IMG/VR virus record: IMGVR_UViG_3300021425_002093
Coordinates: 1-64,000 of that record
From: a virus
Length of the DNA stretch: 64,000 nt
Strand: one strand, 5' to 3'
The position numbers were made by a program, and so were the translations under genes. Below, piece by piece: positions 15,218 through 22,875 of this stretch. Numbering within the stretch: position 1 is the stretch's first letter; each line of letters opens with the position of its first letter. The notes beneath the pieces were generated by a model. It was not told the DNA's origin. It searched no databases and was given only the letters and a program-made list of their open reading frames with translations.

Positions 15218-15546
15218 ATATTAACTAAACCTGCGTGTACTTCTGAATGACAATTGCCACATAACATCACGCATTTATCTAACTCTTCTTTTATCGACTC
15301 CCATTTTCTGGTGTGTCCATGAGAAGAGATGCCGAAATCTTTTTCGTCTGGATCACGATGATGGAATTGTAACGCTCCAACATACTTATCGTATCCACAT
15401 ATCGAACAAGCGCCGCCCATATACTCAACTGCTTTAAGTTTCAGATTCTTTCTGAATCTATCTACAGCCGCTTTGTTCTTACATTTAACAGAGCAGTACT
15501 TTCTTACTGCTTCATTTTCACACAAGTGCCAAGAACATTTTTCCAT
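15208..15546 (-). CDS. HNH endonuclease
   Basis: The 112-residue protein has a Cys-rich N-terminus (CSWHLCENEAVRKYCSVKCK), a CSICG pair, LQFHHRDPDEKDF with the HH of the HNH fold, and CGNCHSEVH at the end. This fits a free-standing HNH homing-type nuclease. Its stop codon lies inside the 5' end of tRNA-Asn. A late promoter octamer is about 40 bp upstream, so it is probably expressed late. Confidence 0.88.
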   Translation of the reverse strand: MEKCSWHLCENEAVRKYCSVKCKNKAAVDRFRKNLKLKAVEYMGGACSICGYDKYVGALQFHHRDPDEKDFGISSHGHTRKWESIKEELDKCVMLCGNCHSEVHAGLVNIPE

Positions 15547-15584
15547 CTCTAATCTCCTTAATGATTAACATCGAATGCTAATCG

Positions 15585-15592
15585 TATTTATA
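15585..15592 (-). promoter_or_regulatory. T4-type late promoter
   Basis: A perfect TATAAATA on the minus strand, about 40 bp before the HNH gene and tRNA-Asn. Confidence 0.72.
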
Positions 15593-15615
15593 AAATTAGA
15601 GAATTCAAGGCGGAA

Positions 15616-15753
15616 TTAATCTTTCTTCCATCCTTGACGCTTCCATCGATCTAGCGTCTCTTGATGAATTGCTTTATGAGAATAGTAAAAAGCAAGTCCA
15701 CCAAATACCATCGGGCATAAGAAGATCGCAAGTAATCCAACTTCACCTGGCAT
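15616..15753 (-). CDS. small single-pass membrane protein
   Basis: A 45-residue ORF with an N-terminal transmembrane helix (VGLLAIFLCPMVFGGLAFYY) and a basic tail (DRWKRQGWKKD). Its ATG overlaps the stop region of the upstream membrane-protein gene. The function is unknown. Confidence 0.65.
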   Translation of the reverse strand: MPGEVGLLAIFLCPMVFGGLAFYYSHKAIHQETLDRWKRQGWKKD

Positions 15754-16085
15754 TATCCTTCTTTCTCCAAATCCCAAACACATCGATTCTTCTTTCGATT
15801 AAACTGATGACGTTGAACCCAAAGATGACCGTTCTTCTCTGCATCTTCAAAAAGAAGACCTGTCATGAAGAATCCTCCCACAACTAGGAGATGTCCACCG
15901 ACACTGTAGATGCCCCAGTAGATAGTGTATCCAGCCCATAGTGTAAAGATGACTGTCCACATTACTGAAAGATAGAACATCAAAATGAACTGCGTGTATG
16001 GACTCGGAATATGACGTAAAGGATTCACCTTCAAATCAAAAAAGAACCGATACAAATCATAAATCCAAAACCCAATTGTTTTCAT
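15753..16085 (-). CDS. membrane protein, hypothetical
   Basis: I chose the ATG (MKTIGFWIYDLYRFFFDLK) after tRNA-Thr because an earlier start would read through the tRNA. The 110-residue product has two or three transmembrane segments (FILMFYLSVMWTVIFTLWAG, GGHLLVVGGFFMTGLLF) and a basic C-terminus. No family is recognised. Confidence 0.7.
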   Translation of the reverse strand: MKTIGFWIYDLYRFFFDLKVNPLRHIPSPYTQFILMFYLSVMWTVIFTLWAGYTIYWGIYSVGGHLLVVGGFFMTGLLFEDAEKNGHLWVQRHQFNRKKNRCVWDLEKEG

Positions 16086-16100
16086 TACTTTCTCCTTAAA

Positions 16101-16175
16101 TGGTGCCGCCACCAAGAATCGAACTTGGTTCTGAGGTTTACAAGACCCCTGCATCACCATTTATGCTTTGGCGGC
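16101..16175 (-). tRNA. tRNA-Thr (anticodon TGT)
   Basis: Cloverleaf with acceptor GCCGCCA/TGGCGGC, anticodon loop CTTGTAA, T arm CCAAG-TTCGATT-CTTGG, discriminator A and encoded CCA. Confidence 0.95.
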
Positions 16176-16213
16176 TAATAACTTTTACCTTTAGATAGCG
16201 ACAAAAATGTACA

Positions 16214-16792
16214 CTATTCTGTTAGAAGAAACTCTAACATGCTGTTTTCAGTTTCGCTCTGCCAATCACTCACAAATTCCCAGACAAGGTCATGGTAAAG
16301 TTCACCATCATCTGAAAACTCTTCTTCTTCTGAATCCCAAAGCTCTTTTAGAGACTTGTCTTTTTCGATTAAGATATCTCGAATTTCATAATCATCTAAT
16401 TCTTCTTTATCTTCAAGACCGTCAGCAGTGTAAACTTCGACACCAATAAAGTTAGGCATTTCGTCCGCATAGTAATATGTTGCGATAACCTTCTCATCTA
16501 CTTCCGCAATTTTATTTACTAAATCTTCAACAAAAGTACTTACAGGGCTCCAAGCAGAGTACATAGAAATTCCGCTTGTATCATAGTCTTGAACATATGC
16601 CCACTTGGCCCCAAGTTCTTCAGTTGCAGTTCCACGATCTACACTATCTAAAGAATCGTGATATGCGTATGCTAAATGAATTTCACCCTTTTCGGAATAC
16701 TTATCAAAACGATTAAGAGTTTCTTCAAGCTTTTTTACACCAGCATCGCTAATTCTAACAAACCTTAAATAAGAGTCTACATGATTAGCCAT
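16214..16792 (-). CDS. conserved hypothetical acidic protein (YubB-like pattern)
   Basis: This 192-residue acidic protein starts MANHVDSYLRFVRISDAGVK, which recalls the ferredoxin-like YubB/DUF1281 family found in phages and plasmids. A WAYVQDYDTSG segment and a Glu/Asp-rich C-terminal half follow. AGGAGG precedes the start. It is immediately downstream of thyX (1-bp gap). The function is unknown. Confidence 0.7.
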   Translation of the reverse strand: MANHVDSYLRFVRISDAGVKKLEETLNRFDKYSEKGEIHLAYAYHDSLDSVDRGTATEELGAKWAYVQDYDTSGISMYSAWSPVSTFVEDLVNKIAEVDEKVIATYYYADEMPNFIGVEVYTADGLEDKEELDDYEIRDILIEKDKSLKELWDSEEEEFSDDGELYHDLVWEFVSDWQSETENSMLEFLLTE

Positions 16793-16793
16793 T

Positions 16794-17465
16794 TTATCCT
16801 CCTAGTGGAAAAATTTCAGAAATCACTTTAGCACATTCTATTGCTATATCCATATGCTCTTTCTGAGTACCATTTTCTTTTCGTAGGTCTACATAATGTA
16901 TCCAACTACGTAACGTTCCGTTCATGTACATACGAGACTTTGTATTACCTTCCGGTAGTACGGCACGAGCCTGCTCTTTGGCAATACCATTTTTGATAGC
17001 CCAATCATATGCTCTTCTTGCGGCTTCTATGACACGTTCTTGTTGCCATACCCATTCTTCTTGCAATTCTGTGTCGTCAGTTACAATTGAATTTTGTCGA
17101 TTCTTTTTGTCTTGCAAACGTGCTTCTCGAATCTCAAACATCTCACCCATCTCAGCGGGATTAGCATATCGCTGACTAAACTCTTGAAACGAAAATGAGC
17201 GATGACGCAAAATCTGTCGTGCAATGTCACGAGTCGTTTCAATCTCCATGCAGATACTGACCATTTCAAATGGTGACCAATGAGCATGTTTCTTGAGATA
17301 GTTTAGCAGTTTCTCGTTTGTTTCAACGTTCATCTGATTCGAAGGATTACTAACTCTTGCACAGTAAGCGACCAAGTCTTGTATGCCATGCGGCATCTTT
17401 TCATAGTCATCATCGAAAGGATTGCCTTCATGGCCGACACTGTAACTGACGAGTTTAACTTTCAC
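16794..17465 (-). CDS. thyX: FAD-dependent thymidylate synthase ThyX
   Basis: The ThyX signature RHRSFSFQEFSQRY (RHRxxSxxxxSxRY) is present near residue 80, with RAVLPEGNTKSRMYMNGTLR further on. ThyX makes dTMP from dUMP using methylene-THF and FAD. At 223 residues it is full length. The start appears to be GTG with GGAG upstream. It acts with the dCMP deaminase and ribonucleotide reductase in this window; GlyA supplies its one-carbon donor. Confidence 0.95.
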   Translation of the reverse strand: MKVKLVSYSVGHEGNPFDDDYEKMPHGIQDLVAYCARVSNPSNQMNVETNEKLLNYLKKHAHWSPFEMVSICMEIETTRDIARQILRHRSFSFQEFSQRYANPAEMGEMFEIREARLQDKKNRQNSIVTDDTELQEEWVWQQERVIEAARRAYDWAIKNGIAKEQARAVLPEGNTKSRMYMNGTLRSWIHYVDLRKENGTQKEHMDIAIECAKVISEIFPLGG

Positions 17466-17656
17466 TACTCATATACTCCTTCTTTCCACTCACCTGGTAT
17501 CGAGTAATACGCAATGACTCGATTGAGCGCTTCAATTAGTTTTTTTTCTTCACTACTAGGTTCTTGACTACTCACGCATTCGAGATCGTCAATCAATATT
17601 TTTTTAACTAAATCACATGCTTGATCATGTGAAATATCCATCGAAACTTCGTACAT
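17465..17656 (-). CDS. hypothetical small protein
   Basis: This 63-residue acidic helical protein (CDLVKKILIDDLECVSSQEP, KKLIEALNRVIAYY) overlaps the thyX start. No family is recognised. It is probably co-transcribed with thyX. Confidence 0.65.
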   Translation of the reverse strand: MYEVSMDISHDQACDLVKKILIDDLECVSSQEPSSEEKKLIEALNRVIAYYSIPGEWKEGVYE

Positions 17657-17658
17657 TA

Positions 17659-17925
17659 CTACACCTCACGTAAAAGGGTTGATGCAAGTAGCATGAGTGA
17701 AACTGCATTAAGAATGATCAAAGATCGATCTTGCCACATCACTGACACCCATAGCCATAAAGTGATCCCAACCGTTCCGATTGAAAGATCAAAAAATCTA
17801 TATTCTGGACCTGCGGATCGTGCGATCAAAGAAGCGAGAATAGCCACTGTGGCTGCCCACTTAACATACCAATCGAAGTTTTCTGGATACCAATTTTCGT
17901 CAAGTTTTGTTTTTGGTTTTGCCAT
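17659..17925 (-). CDS. small membrane protein, paralogue of the gene at 11625-12023
   Basis: This 88-residue protein has three hydrophobic segments and the shared pattern YVKWAATVAILASLI and WVSVMWQDRSLIILNAVSLM. It lacks the N-terminal coiled coil of its paralogue. The function is unknown. Confidence 0.7.
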   Translation of the reverse strand: MAKPKTKLDENWYPENFDWYVKWAATVAILASLIARSAGPEYRFFDLSIGTVGITLWLWVSVMWQDRSLIILNAVSLMLLASTLLREV

Positions 17926-17935
17926 AATATATCAT

Positions 17936-18071
17936 TCCAAATTAGGGGGGATGGACTGTGATGACTCAGCACGTCAGCGTGGTGGTTGTGACGCAGTGTG
18001 TACTAGACCTGCACAGTTCAGGTGGGCTTGGTGTATACCTCTTTTCCCTTTCCCATCCTCATTCTTTGGAG
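17936..18071 (-). other. gene-free gap with RNA-like structure
   Basis: No ORF is seen in this 136-nt gap. On the minus strand GGATGG near one end can pair with CCATCC near the other. An internal ACCTG-AACTGTG-CAGGT hairpin is present. It may encode a small RNA or be a long leader. No promoter match is seen. Confidence 0.3.
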
Positions 18072-18422
18072 CTAGTTATCGACTTTAGCTCCGCCTCTCC
18101 ATTGATAACATGACCAGTAACGGGCTTTCCATTTTGGACCCGGGTCATCACAATTATGTCTGGCTCGAAAGTTTTTTCGTCGATCTGGATCATCACGCTT
18201 GATTTCCATATTCGGATCTCCAAACGTGACCTTCACAACGTTACCCTTTTCGTTTTTAACATACACGCCAAACTTCTTTTTAGAGCCAGAGGGTAGTCTG
18301 AACGGATCATTTAGATCGACCTTTCTACCTTGATACTCTGATGCTTCTACTACTAAATCTTCGTATAAAGATTCGCATTGACAATCTATAGAGTCTTCTC
18401 TGTACTCTTTAAAAGATTTCAT
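18072..18422 (-). CDS. conserved phage protein, DUF5872-like, with internal-protein-like leader
   Basis: I chose the ATG giving MKSFKEYREDSIDCQ; an earlier start overlaps the upstream gene. The 116-residue product carries KKKFGVYVKNEKGNVVKVTF and GDPNMEIKRDDPDRRKNFRA, then RHNCDDPGPKWKARYWSC, a conserved block in marine T4-like phages. The MKSFKEY opening resembles leaders of T4 internal head proteins (MKTYQEF). The function is unknown; packaging in the head is an inference. Confidence 0.75.
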   Translation of the reverse strand: MKSFKEYREDSIDCQCESLYEDLVVEASEYQGRKVDLNDPFRLPSGSKKKFGVYVKNEKGNVVKVTFGDPNMEIKRDDPDRRKNFRARHNCDDPGPKWKARYWSCYQWRGGAKVDN

Positions 18423-18424
18423 TT

Positions 18425-18787
18425 TTAGCAAGTTCCTTCCAGTGCGCAACGATACGCTTCAGCCTTTTCTTCTTGCAGTTCACGCATTCGTCGCTCTTCA
18501 GTTCCACGTCGATACGCTTCTTCAATCTGCGCACGTCGAAACTCTTCGAACGAAGGATAGTCATAGTATCCAGTAGTGGGAGGATACGAAGACGCACCTT
18601 GAGTCTGCATTTGAGTGTGTTGTTGACGATGCTTTGAGCCACGGATAATTTCTTGAACCGTGAGTAACCCAGCGATACCAATCAACGCTCCCTTTTCTCT
18701 ATCGCCAAGAGCAGAGGCCTGAGGCGCACTAAAAAAGATACCCAAAGCCACTAGTCCTGCTACCACTTTTGTTGCTCTATTTTTCAT
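18425..18787 (-). CDS. secreted hypothetical protein
   Basis: This 120-residue protein has a signal peptide (about residues 1-26, ending ASA). A Gly/Ala-rich hydrophobic stretch, a Gln/Tyr/Pro-rich linker and an Arg/Glu-rich C-terminal helix follow. It is preceded by a perfect late octamer. It probably acts in the periplasm or at the envelope late in infection. No family is recognised. Confidence 0.72.
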   Translation of the reverse strand: MKNRATKVVAGLVALGIFFSAPQASALGDREKGALIGIAGLLTVQEIIRGSKHRQQHTQMQTQGASSYPPTTGYYDYPSFEEFRRAQIEEAYRRGTEERRMRELQEEKAEAYRCALEGTC

Positions 18788-18809
18788 ACCAATTCTCCTT
18801 TACAAAAAC

Positions 18810-18817
18810 TATTTATA
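18810..18817 (-). promoter_or_regulatory. T4-type late promoter
   Basis: A perfect TATAAATA on the minus strand, 23 bp before the secreted-protein gene. Confidence 0.78.
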
Positions 18818-18818
18818 G

Positions 18819-19232
18819 TCACGGATTCTCGTAAGCACGAACTAGCTTGTTTTGGAGAGAGAACGCCTCTTTCTCCCAAGGCTGATTCAAATACTCAGTT
18901 TCATCAGAGTACCGCTTATGCATCCAAGTGAAGCCATCTAACTTCAATTGCTTTCTCGCAAACTGTCGAACATGAACGAGTTCGTGAGCAAGAATGCGTA
19001 ACCAGTTCGAGTAGAGACAAACATCAATAACAAATTTTCTATTTGTCTCAGCGTCACAGTAGCCCTCGGCTTCTGAATCAACCAGGCTACTATGATGCAT
19101 TCGAATTGTCAGATCCAACTTGAGACGATCAATCCCAAGCTGTTTCAAAAAATTTTGAGTAGCATCGATGACCATAGCGGTCAGGTCATTCGACACTTTT
19201 CCGCCTCTGGGTCCTGTCACTCTAATTATCAC
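18819..19232 (-). CDS. HExxH zinc-peptidase-like protein
   Basis: This 137-residue protein has LRILAHELVHVRQF, a zinc-binding HELVH motif, near residue 85, and the pattern NQPWEKEAF downstream that could supply a third ligand. This layout resembles SprT-like or phage-type small metallopeptidases. The start is GTG with GAGGT upstream and overlaps the previous stop. The substrate is unknown. Confidence 0.75.
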   Translation of the reverse strand: MIIRVTGPRGGKVSNDLTAMVIDATQNFLKQLGIDRLKLDLTIRMHHSSLVDSEAEGYCDAETNRKFVIDVCLYSNWLRILAHELVHVRQFARKQLKLDGFTWMHKRYSDETEYLNQPWEKEAFSLQNKLVRAYENP

Positions 19233-19387
19233 TATCGCACCTCAATGACATAAAGACGATCTGGAAATTCAGCTTCCAGCTTTTCAATTTCTTCCATAGC
19301 GTGACTCCAGCTACCACAACAGATAGTCGTTCCCTTTTTCTCGTCTGTCGTTTTTTCTCTCACAACGATTGTAATTTTTTCGCTCAT
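19232..19387 (-). CDS. hypothetical small protein
   Basis: This protein of about 51 residues starts MSEKITIVVREKTTDEKKG, with an ICCGSW motif and AMEEIEKLEAEFPDRLYVIE. I chose the ATG that overlaps the previous stop by 4 bp. The function is unknown. Confidence 0.65.
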   Translation of the reverse strand: MSEKITIVVREKTTDEKKGTTICCGSWSHAMEEIEKLEAEFPDRLYVIEVR

Positions 19388-19557
19388 CGATTGACCTCTA
19401 GTTCTTTTATATAGAATGTCATGTACCAACCGGTATCTTCCGATTCAATACTTCGGCGAAGTTTGTCGCTTTCAGCACCCATCCTAGTAGACCAAAGAGA
19501 TTCCAAATAATGAGAATTGTCTAGATCAATCATAAAAACCGCCCAGACTGTTTTCAT
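19384..19557 (-). CDS. hypothetical small protein
   Basis: A 57-residue ORF (MKTVWAVFMIDLDNSHYLES start) with a beta-rich first half. GGAG lies upstream of the ATG. A perfect sigma70-like promoter sits just before it, so it is the first gene of an early transcript running into the HExxH gene. No family is recognised. Confidence 0.7.
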   Translation of the reverse strand: MKTVWAVFMIDLDNSHYLESLWSTRMGAESDKLRRSIESEDTGWYMTFYIKELEVNR

Positions 19558-19581
19558 ATGTATCTCCTAATTGAGTCGGAA

Positions 19582-19610
19582 ATTATACACGATTGCGAAA
19601 TGCGTGTCAA
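19582..19610 (-). promoter_or_regulatory. consensus sigma70 promoter
   Basis: TTGACA, exactly 17 bp, TATAAT on the minus strand: a perfect consensus. It drives the small genes and the HExxH gene downstream. Confidence 0.85.
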
Positions 19611-19613
19611 GGG

Positions 19614-19823
19614 CTATCGAATCTTGAGATTGTCTAGCATACCCATAACGTCCATAGATTCCATTTGAGCGTCCTGCGCATCAATGAGATCCATTTTTAA
19701 CTCGTTAAGAGTTACAAACGTTTGCATGTCAATCGCATTTGCATTCACAGAAAGCACAGAATGCATTGCGTTTTCAGCAGTCCGAATTGCTGCCAACTTT
19801 TCTTCAATTTTGACGATTGTCAT
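19614..19823 (-). CDS. hypothetical helical protein
   Basis: This 69-residue acidic helical protein (KIEEKLAAIRTAENAMHSVL) has a Met-rich C-terminus. It overlaps the upstream membrane-protein gene by 20 bp. No family is recognised. Confidence 0.65.
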   Translation of the reverse strand: MTIVKIEEKLAAIRTAENAMHSVLSVNANAIDMQTFVTLNELKMDLIDAQDAQMESMDVMGMLDNLKIR

Positions 19824-19953
19824 CTTCTATTTCCTCTTTAAACATTTCGAGAGCCTTCTCATATCCGTTTAAACGACCGGAGATATATCCGTAAAAATAA
19901 ACGCATATGAAAAGCGCAAATACAAAAAACGAAGCGAGTAGTTCAATCAACAT
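19804..19953 (-). CDS. small single-pass membrane protein
   Basis: A 49-residue ORF with an N-terminal membrane helix (LLASFFVFALFICVYFYGYI) and an acidic tail. It overlaps both neighbours by 10-20 bp, as elsewhere in this dense operon. The function is unknown. Confidence 0.65.
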   Translation of the reverse strand: MLIELLASFFVFALFICVYFYGYISGRLNGYEKALEMFKEEIEDDNRQN

Positions 19954-20182
19954 AAACTACCACTTCAAATAAATTTGGTGTCAGGGTCTTAGTCACCTTT
20001 CCGCCAAAGTGACAGGGATGTTGCTCACCGGATGCTATTTTATTCCAAGTTTCCTCTGACAAAGATCCTCGACGATCCACAGAAGTGATAATCCTATGAT
20101 CACACCACTCTTGCTCTACGGAAGAGAGTTCGACAATATACGTATGTCGACCAGCGGATCGACTAGATCTTACGATGTTCAT
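19943..20182 (-). CDS. hypothetical protein
   Basis: This 79-residue protein is beta-rich, with WCDHRIITSVDRRGSLSEET and an HPCHFGGKVTKTL segment. Its end overlaps the membrane-protein gene downstream by 11 bp. No family is recognised. Confidence 0.65.
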   Translation of the reverse strand: MNIVRSSRSAGRHTYIVELSSVEQEWCDHRIITSVDRRGSLSEETWNKIASGEQHPCHFGGKVTKTLTPNLFEVVVYVD

Positions 20183-20685
20183 TACGCTGCCTCCAAGCTA
20201 GCGATATAATCACACGCATCCTTGTAGGGAAGAATTAACCCGTTAGCAAACTCAAGTGCGGATTCGTACTCCGCACGATCACCCTCGACCTGATCCCAAG
20301 TCTCATGCTTACGCTTGATTTCAGAACGGAACATCATGTCGTTCTCTTGGACACGACGAGCCCGAAACACACCAGACTTGGTGATGTCAAGATAAATGGG
20401 AGCATCCCAAGACTCGACATAGTTGGACTCGTTAAAGTCCACGTCATCAACAAGATCCATGCTGATAATGTACTCTTCGAAGTACTCGGACTTAGAAGCG
20501 ATTGCTGCAGACAGATCTTCCCAGATCTGCCCACCGAGCGCTTGCTCGACAGAGACACCTTGAAGAATGTAGGTGTTGCCACCCTTGAACTTCCAGTACT
20601 GCGGGCATTCGCCTTTACCGTCCCAATCATGAGCACCATAATTTTCACAGTGCTGAGTTTGAACAACAATACGCATGGAAGACAT
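20182..20685 (-). CDS. conserved hypothetical phage protein
   Basis: About 167 residues starting MSSMRIVVQTQHCENYGAHD, with CPQYWKFKGGNTYIL, then acidic helices. This opening recurs in T4-like phage proteins of unknown function. The chosen ATG has AGAGGT 8 nt upstream; a TTG two codons earlier is less likely. A sigma70-like promoter precedes it. Confidence 0.75.
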   Translation of the reverse strand: MSSMRIVVQTQHCENYGAHDWDGKGECPQYWKFKGGNTYILQGVSVEQALGGQIWEDLSAAIASKSEYFEEYIISMDLVDDVDFNESNYVESWDAPIYLDITKSGVFRARRVQENDMMFRSEIKRKHETWDQVEGDRAEYESALEFANGLILPYKDACDYIASLEAA

Positions 20686-20721
20686 AAACAATAACCTCTA
20701 TAGGAAACAAATTACAGACGA

Positions 20722-20750
20722 ATTATGACAGGTCTAATGGGAAAATACAA
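20722..20750 (-). promoter_or_regulatory. sigma70-like promoter
   Basis: TTGTAT, 17 bp, CATAAT on the minus strand, just upstream of the conserved hypothetical gene. Confidence 0.6.
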
Positions 20751-20778
20751 GGCCCTTGCTTAGAATATTTTGGAATAA

Positions 20779-20928
20779 CTAGCCAAATAATAGAGCAAAA
20801 AGGAATAAGAAGAACATCCCAATAATTCCGTATCCGATCAAGATCATCAGAGGCTTGAATAGTACTTTGACCATCCAAACACAGAACCCCACAAAAACGA
20901 GAGTGAACAGTGCTGAAAATATCACCAT
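20779..20928 (-). CDS. small two-helix membrane protein
   Basis: A 49-residue, almost entirely hydrophobic ORF (VIFSALFTLVFVGFCVWMV, then ILIGYGIIGMFFLFLFALLF). Its ATG overlaps the stop of the gene upstream (TGATG). The function is unknown. Confidence 0.65.
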   Translation of the reverse strand: MVIFSALFTLVFVGFCVWMVKVLFKPLMILIGYGIIGMFFLFLFALLFG

Positions 20929-21098
20929 CAGTAGGGATTCGAGTAAAGCGCTTCGGACTCGATTACATCAAGTACTTGTCGGATATAGTCTTCCGACACG
21001 GCGTAGTCGAATGATATCTGTTCGATAATTTCTTGAGTTGGATATCCGTTATCGTACAATTCCTGTATAGCAAAATACAACTTTCCAGATGCGCTCAT
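20928..21098 (-). CDS. hypothetical small protein
   Basis: A protein of about 56 residues starting MSASGKLYFAIQELYDNGYP; helical and acidic (IIEQISFDYAVSEDYIRQVL). I chose the ATG that forms a 4-bp ATGA overlap with the previous gene. No family is recognised. Confidence 0.65.
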   Translation of the reverse strand: MSASGKLYFAIQELYDNGYPTQEIIEQISFDYAVSEDYIRQVLDVIESEALYSNPY

Positions 21099-21301
21099 AC
21101 AAGCTCCAGTGTTCGCTTCCAAAGAATTTCATGGGTTGGTGGGACTTCTCCATAGATGACTGGCCCAGGACCGCCGTGAGACTCTATAGAGTACGCTAGA
21201 AAGGCCGGATTGGATCCTACGGACACTCTTTTCCCTTCTTCGAAAAGATGGATGTAAGGAGTCCCAGTTTCGCCCTCAAGACACTCAATCTCTGTAATCA
21301 T
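21095..21301 (-). CDS. hypothetical small protein
   Basis: A 68-residue protein (TPYIHLFEEGKRVSVGSNPA, FLAYSIESHGGPGPVIYGEV). The Gly/Pro-rich middle suggests a compact beta fold. No family is recognised. The 48 bp between its start and the preceding gene hold nothing recognisable. Confidence 0.62.
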   Translation of the reverse strand: MITEIECLEGETGTPYIHLFEEGKRVSVGSNPAFLAYSIESHGGPGPVIYGEVPPTHEILWKRTLELV

Positions 21302-21348
21302 ATCAAACTCTCATTATAAACTTTAGGAATATGTGCTATAACCTCTAG

Positions 21349-21513
21349 TTAATTATCGCACCAATCAATCGCTTTTTGATAACCCTTTTCGGCCCAGGTT
21401 CCGAGAATCCTGTAAAGACTAGCAACTCCGTTAGCTAGAAAAGATACGAGATCGGCCGCAATAGCGATCACTAAAAGCGGCCCGTATTTGACGAAAAGTT
21501 TTAAGTACTTCAT
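21349..21513 (-). CDS. small membrane protein
   Basis: A 54-residue ORF with one hydrophobic segment (YGPLLVIAIAADLVSFLANG) followed by an amphipathic helix. It lies 11 bp after the upstream gene. The function is unknown. Confidence 0.65.
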   Translation of the reverse strand: MKYLKLFVKYGPLLVIAIAADLVSFLANGVASLYRILGTWAEKGYQKAIDWCDN

Positions 21514-21524
21514 TTCTTGCCCCC

Positions 21525-21878
21525 CTAGAGGTACTCAGGACCAGTCCATCGTACCCAGCTAAAATCTCCGTCAAGGACATTTCCACGAGCCGCATTTCGA
21601 GCCGGAGCGGCCCAGCCAGCGGCTTTCAGAATGTCACCCTTGCGGAACTTCTTATCGTTCTCGCCCTTGACAACGAAGCCCCAGACGACTTGCTGAGCGC
21701 CTAGCGCTTTGATCACTTTGATGTATTTACGACCTTCTTCGAAGTGAAGCCCTTCGATGAACTCTTGAAGACGCCGGGCTTGATGCTCACCACGACCTTC
21801 CCAGTTTCTACCGTTGTTTTGAAATCTTTCAAAATCGTCAATGATTTTGTCTTTAAGGTTCTGTAGCGCTTCATTCAT
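21525..21878 (-). CDS. conserved hypothetical protein
   Basis: This 117-residue protein has an N-terminal helix, ARRLQEFIEGLHFEEGRKYI, and a conserved C-terminal block GDILKAAGWAAPARNAARGN ending WVRWTGPEYL. This block is shared by proteins of many marine phages, without a known function. A sigma70-like promoter is 33 bp upstream. Confidence 0.75.
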   Translation of the reverse strand: MNEALQNLKDKIIDDFERFQNNGRNWEGRGEHQARRLQEFIEGLHFEEGRKYIKVIKALGAQQVVWGFVVKGENDKKFRKGDILKAAGWAAPARNAARGNVLDGDFSWVRWTGPEYL

Positions 21879-21910
21879 AATTTAGTCTCTTCTCTAGTCA
21901 AACAATAGCA

Positions 21911-21939
21911 ATTATGGATGGCTGAAAGGCAAAAGTCAA
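21911..21939 (-). promoter_or_regulatory. sigma70-like promoter
   Basis: TTGACT, 17 bp, CATAAT on the minus strand, with an A/T-run upstream. It serves the conserved hypothetical gene and those after it. Confidence 0.72.
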
Positions 21940-21984
21940 GGCTTTTTTTGGAAATATGTCGATTTTTTTGGTAATTTTGACATA

Positions 21985-22527
21985 TTAGCTCCCATATGGG
22001 TTGCTGAGATAGTCCATTCCGTTCCAGATATCTTCAATTTCACGATCAATCTTATCCAATTTTTTCTGGATTGCATCGGCGTCAGTCATCATATTTTCGG
22101 CTTTCTGGACGAGAGTTGCGGTCTCAGTAATCTGTTTTTCAACCTCGACAATACGCTCTTGGATTTCAAGAAGCTGTCTTTGCTGTTCCATGATTGTAGC
22201 TAGATTTGTCCCAAGTGTGGCCAGCTTACCTTGTAACTCATCAATGTTTGCGTCTTCAATCTTTGTTTGCGCAACACTCAGATCGCTAGTCAAAGATTTT
22301 TTGTCTTCAGTCCACACTTCACGAAAGTCATCGAATCTCTGAGAGACAGTATTAGATTGAGTCAATGATTGATCAACAGTTTCTTCGAGTGATTCAAGAC
22401 GTGAAAAAAACTCAGATGCGGCCCAGATGCCACCACCTATGGTAGATGCAAAAGAGAAGACGATGGCGATCCAAACACCTCTAATCTTCGTACCGCCAAC
22501 GTCTAATTCCATTTCTTCAATTGACAT
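21985..22527 (-). CDS. coiled-coil membrane protein
   Basis: About 180 residues from MSIEEMELDVGGTKIRG (GGGAGG upstream). A transmembrane helix at about 20-40 (IAIVFSFASTIGGGIWAASE) is followed by a long coiled coil to the end. It resembles envelope-anchored phage proteins with extended helices, like the product at 42790-43245. A one-mismatch late octamer precedes it. Roles in lysis timing or the injection channel are possible but unsupported. Confidence 0.72.
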   Translation of the reverse strand: MSIEEMELDVGGTKIRGVWIAIVFSFASTIGGGIWAASEFFSRLESLEETVDQSLTQSNTVSQRFDDFREVWTEDKKSLTSDLSVAQTKIEDANIDELQGKLATLGTNLATIMEQQRQLLEIQERIVEVEKQITETATLVQKAENMMTDADAIQKKLDKIDREIEDIWNGMDYLSNPYGS

Positions 22528-22547
22528 AATTCCTCCCGCTTTGGGAG

Positions 22548-22555
22548 TATTTATC
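22548..22555 (-). promoter_or_regulatory. variant T4-type late promoter
   Basis: GATAAATA on the minus strand (one mismatch to TATAAATA), 21 bp before the coiled-coil membrane-protein gene. Confidence 0.5.
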
Positions 22556-22841
22556 AAAAAATGGAAGTTACCGCAAGTTGTTTAACCCTACAACGGTTCT
22601 CTTTGTTGCCTTGTTTTATTTTGATAGTGTTTCCGATTTGAATACGCCTTTTGGAAACTTGAACATTTGCTTGTTCGTCAGTCTTGAGCTTAGAATTACA
22701 ATCAACATCAATCGCCCAGTTGTATTGATCATCTTGTATCTTAATGATCTGTTGATCTTCTTTGACTTTTATTTGAAAGTCATCTGCCGTTGCGGCATGA
22801 GTGAATAAAATCGTCATCACGACGATGGCTAGTTTAGTCAT
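22554..22841 (-). CDS. secreted hypothetical protein
   Basis: About 95 residues from the ATG MTKLAIVVMTILFTHAATA (AAGGAG upstream), a clear signal peptide. A Lys/Asp/Gln-rich mature part contains Cys residues that may form a disulfide. A perfect late octamer lies about 35 bp upstream. It is probably periplasmic; the function is unknown. Confidence 0.7.
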   Translation of the reverse strand: MTKLAIVVMTILFTHAATADDFQIKVKEDQQIIKIQDDQYNWAIDVDCNSKLKTDEQANVQVSKRRIQIGNTIKIKQGNKENRCRVKQLAVTSIF

Positions 22842-22875
22842 GTGTATTTTCTCCTTACGTTTCACAACGTAAGAA

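Noticed and set aside
16086-16160. N-terminal extension of the membrane-protein gene through tRNA-Thr
   Set aside because: The extension is simply the translated tRNA; an ATG after the tRNA gives a normal membrane-protein start.
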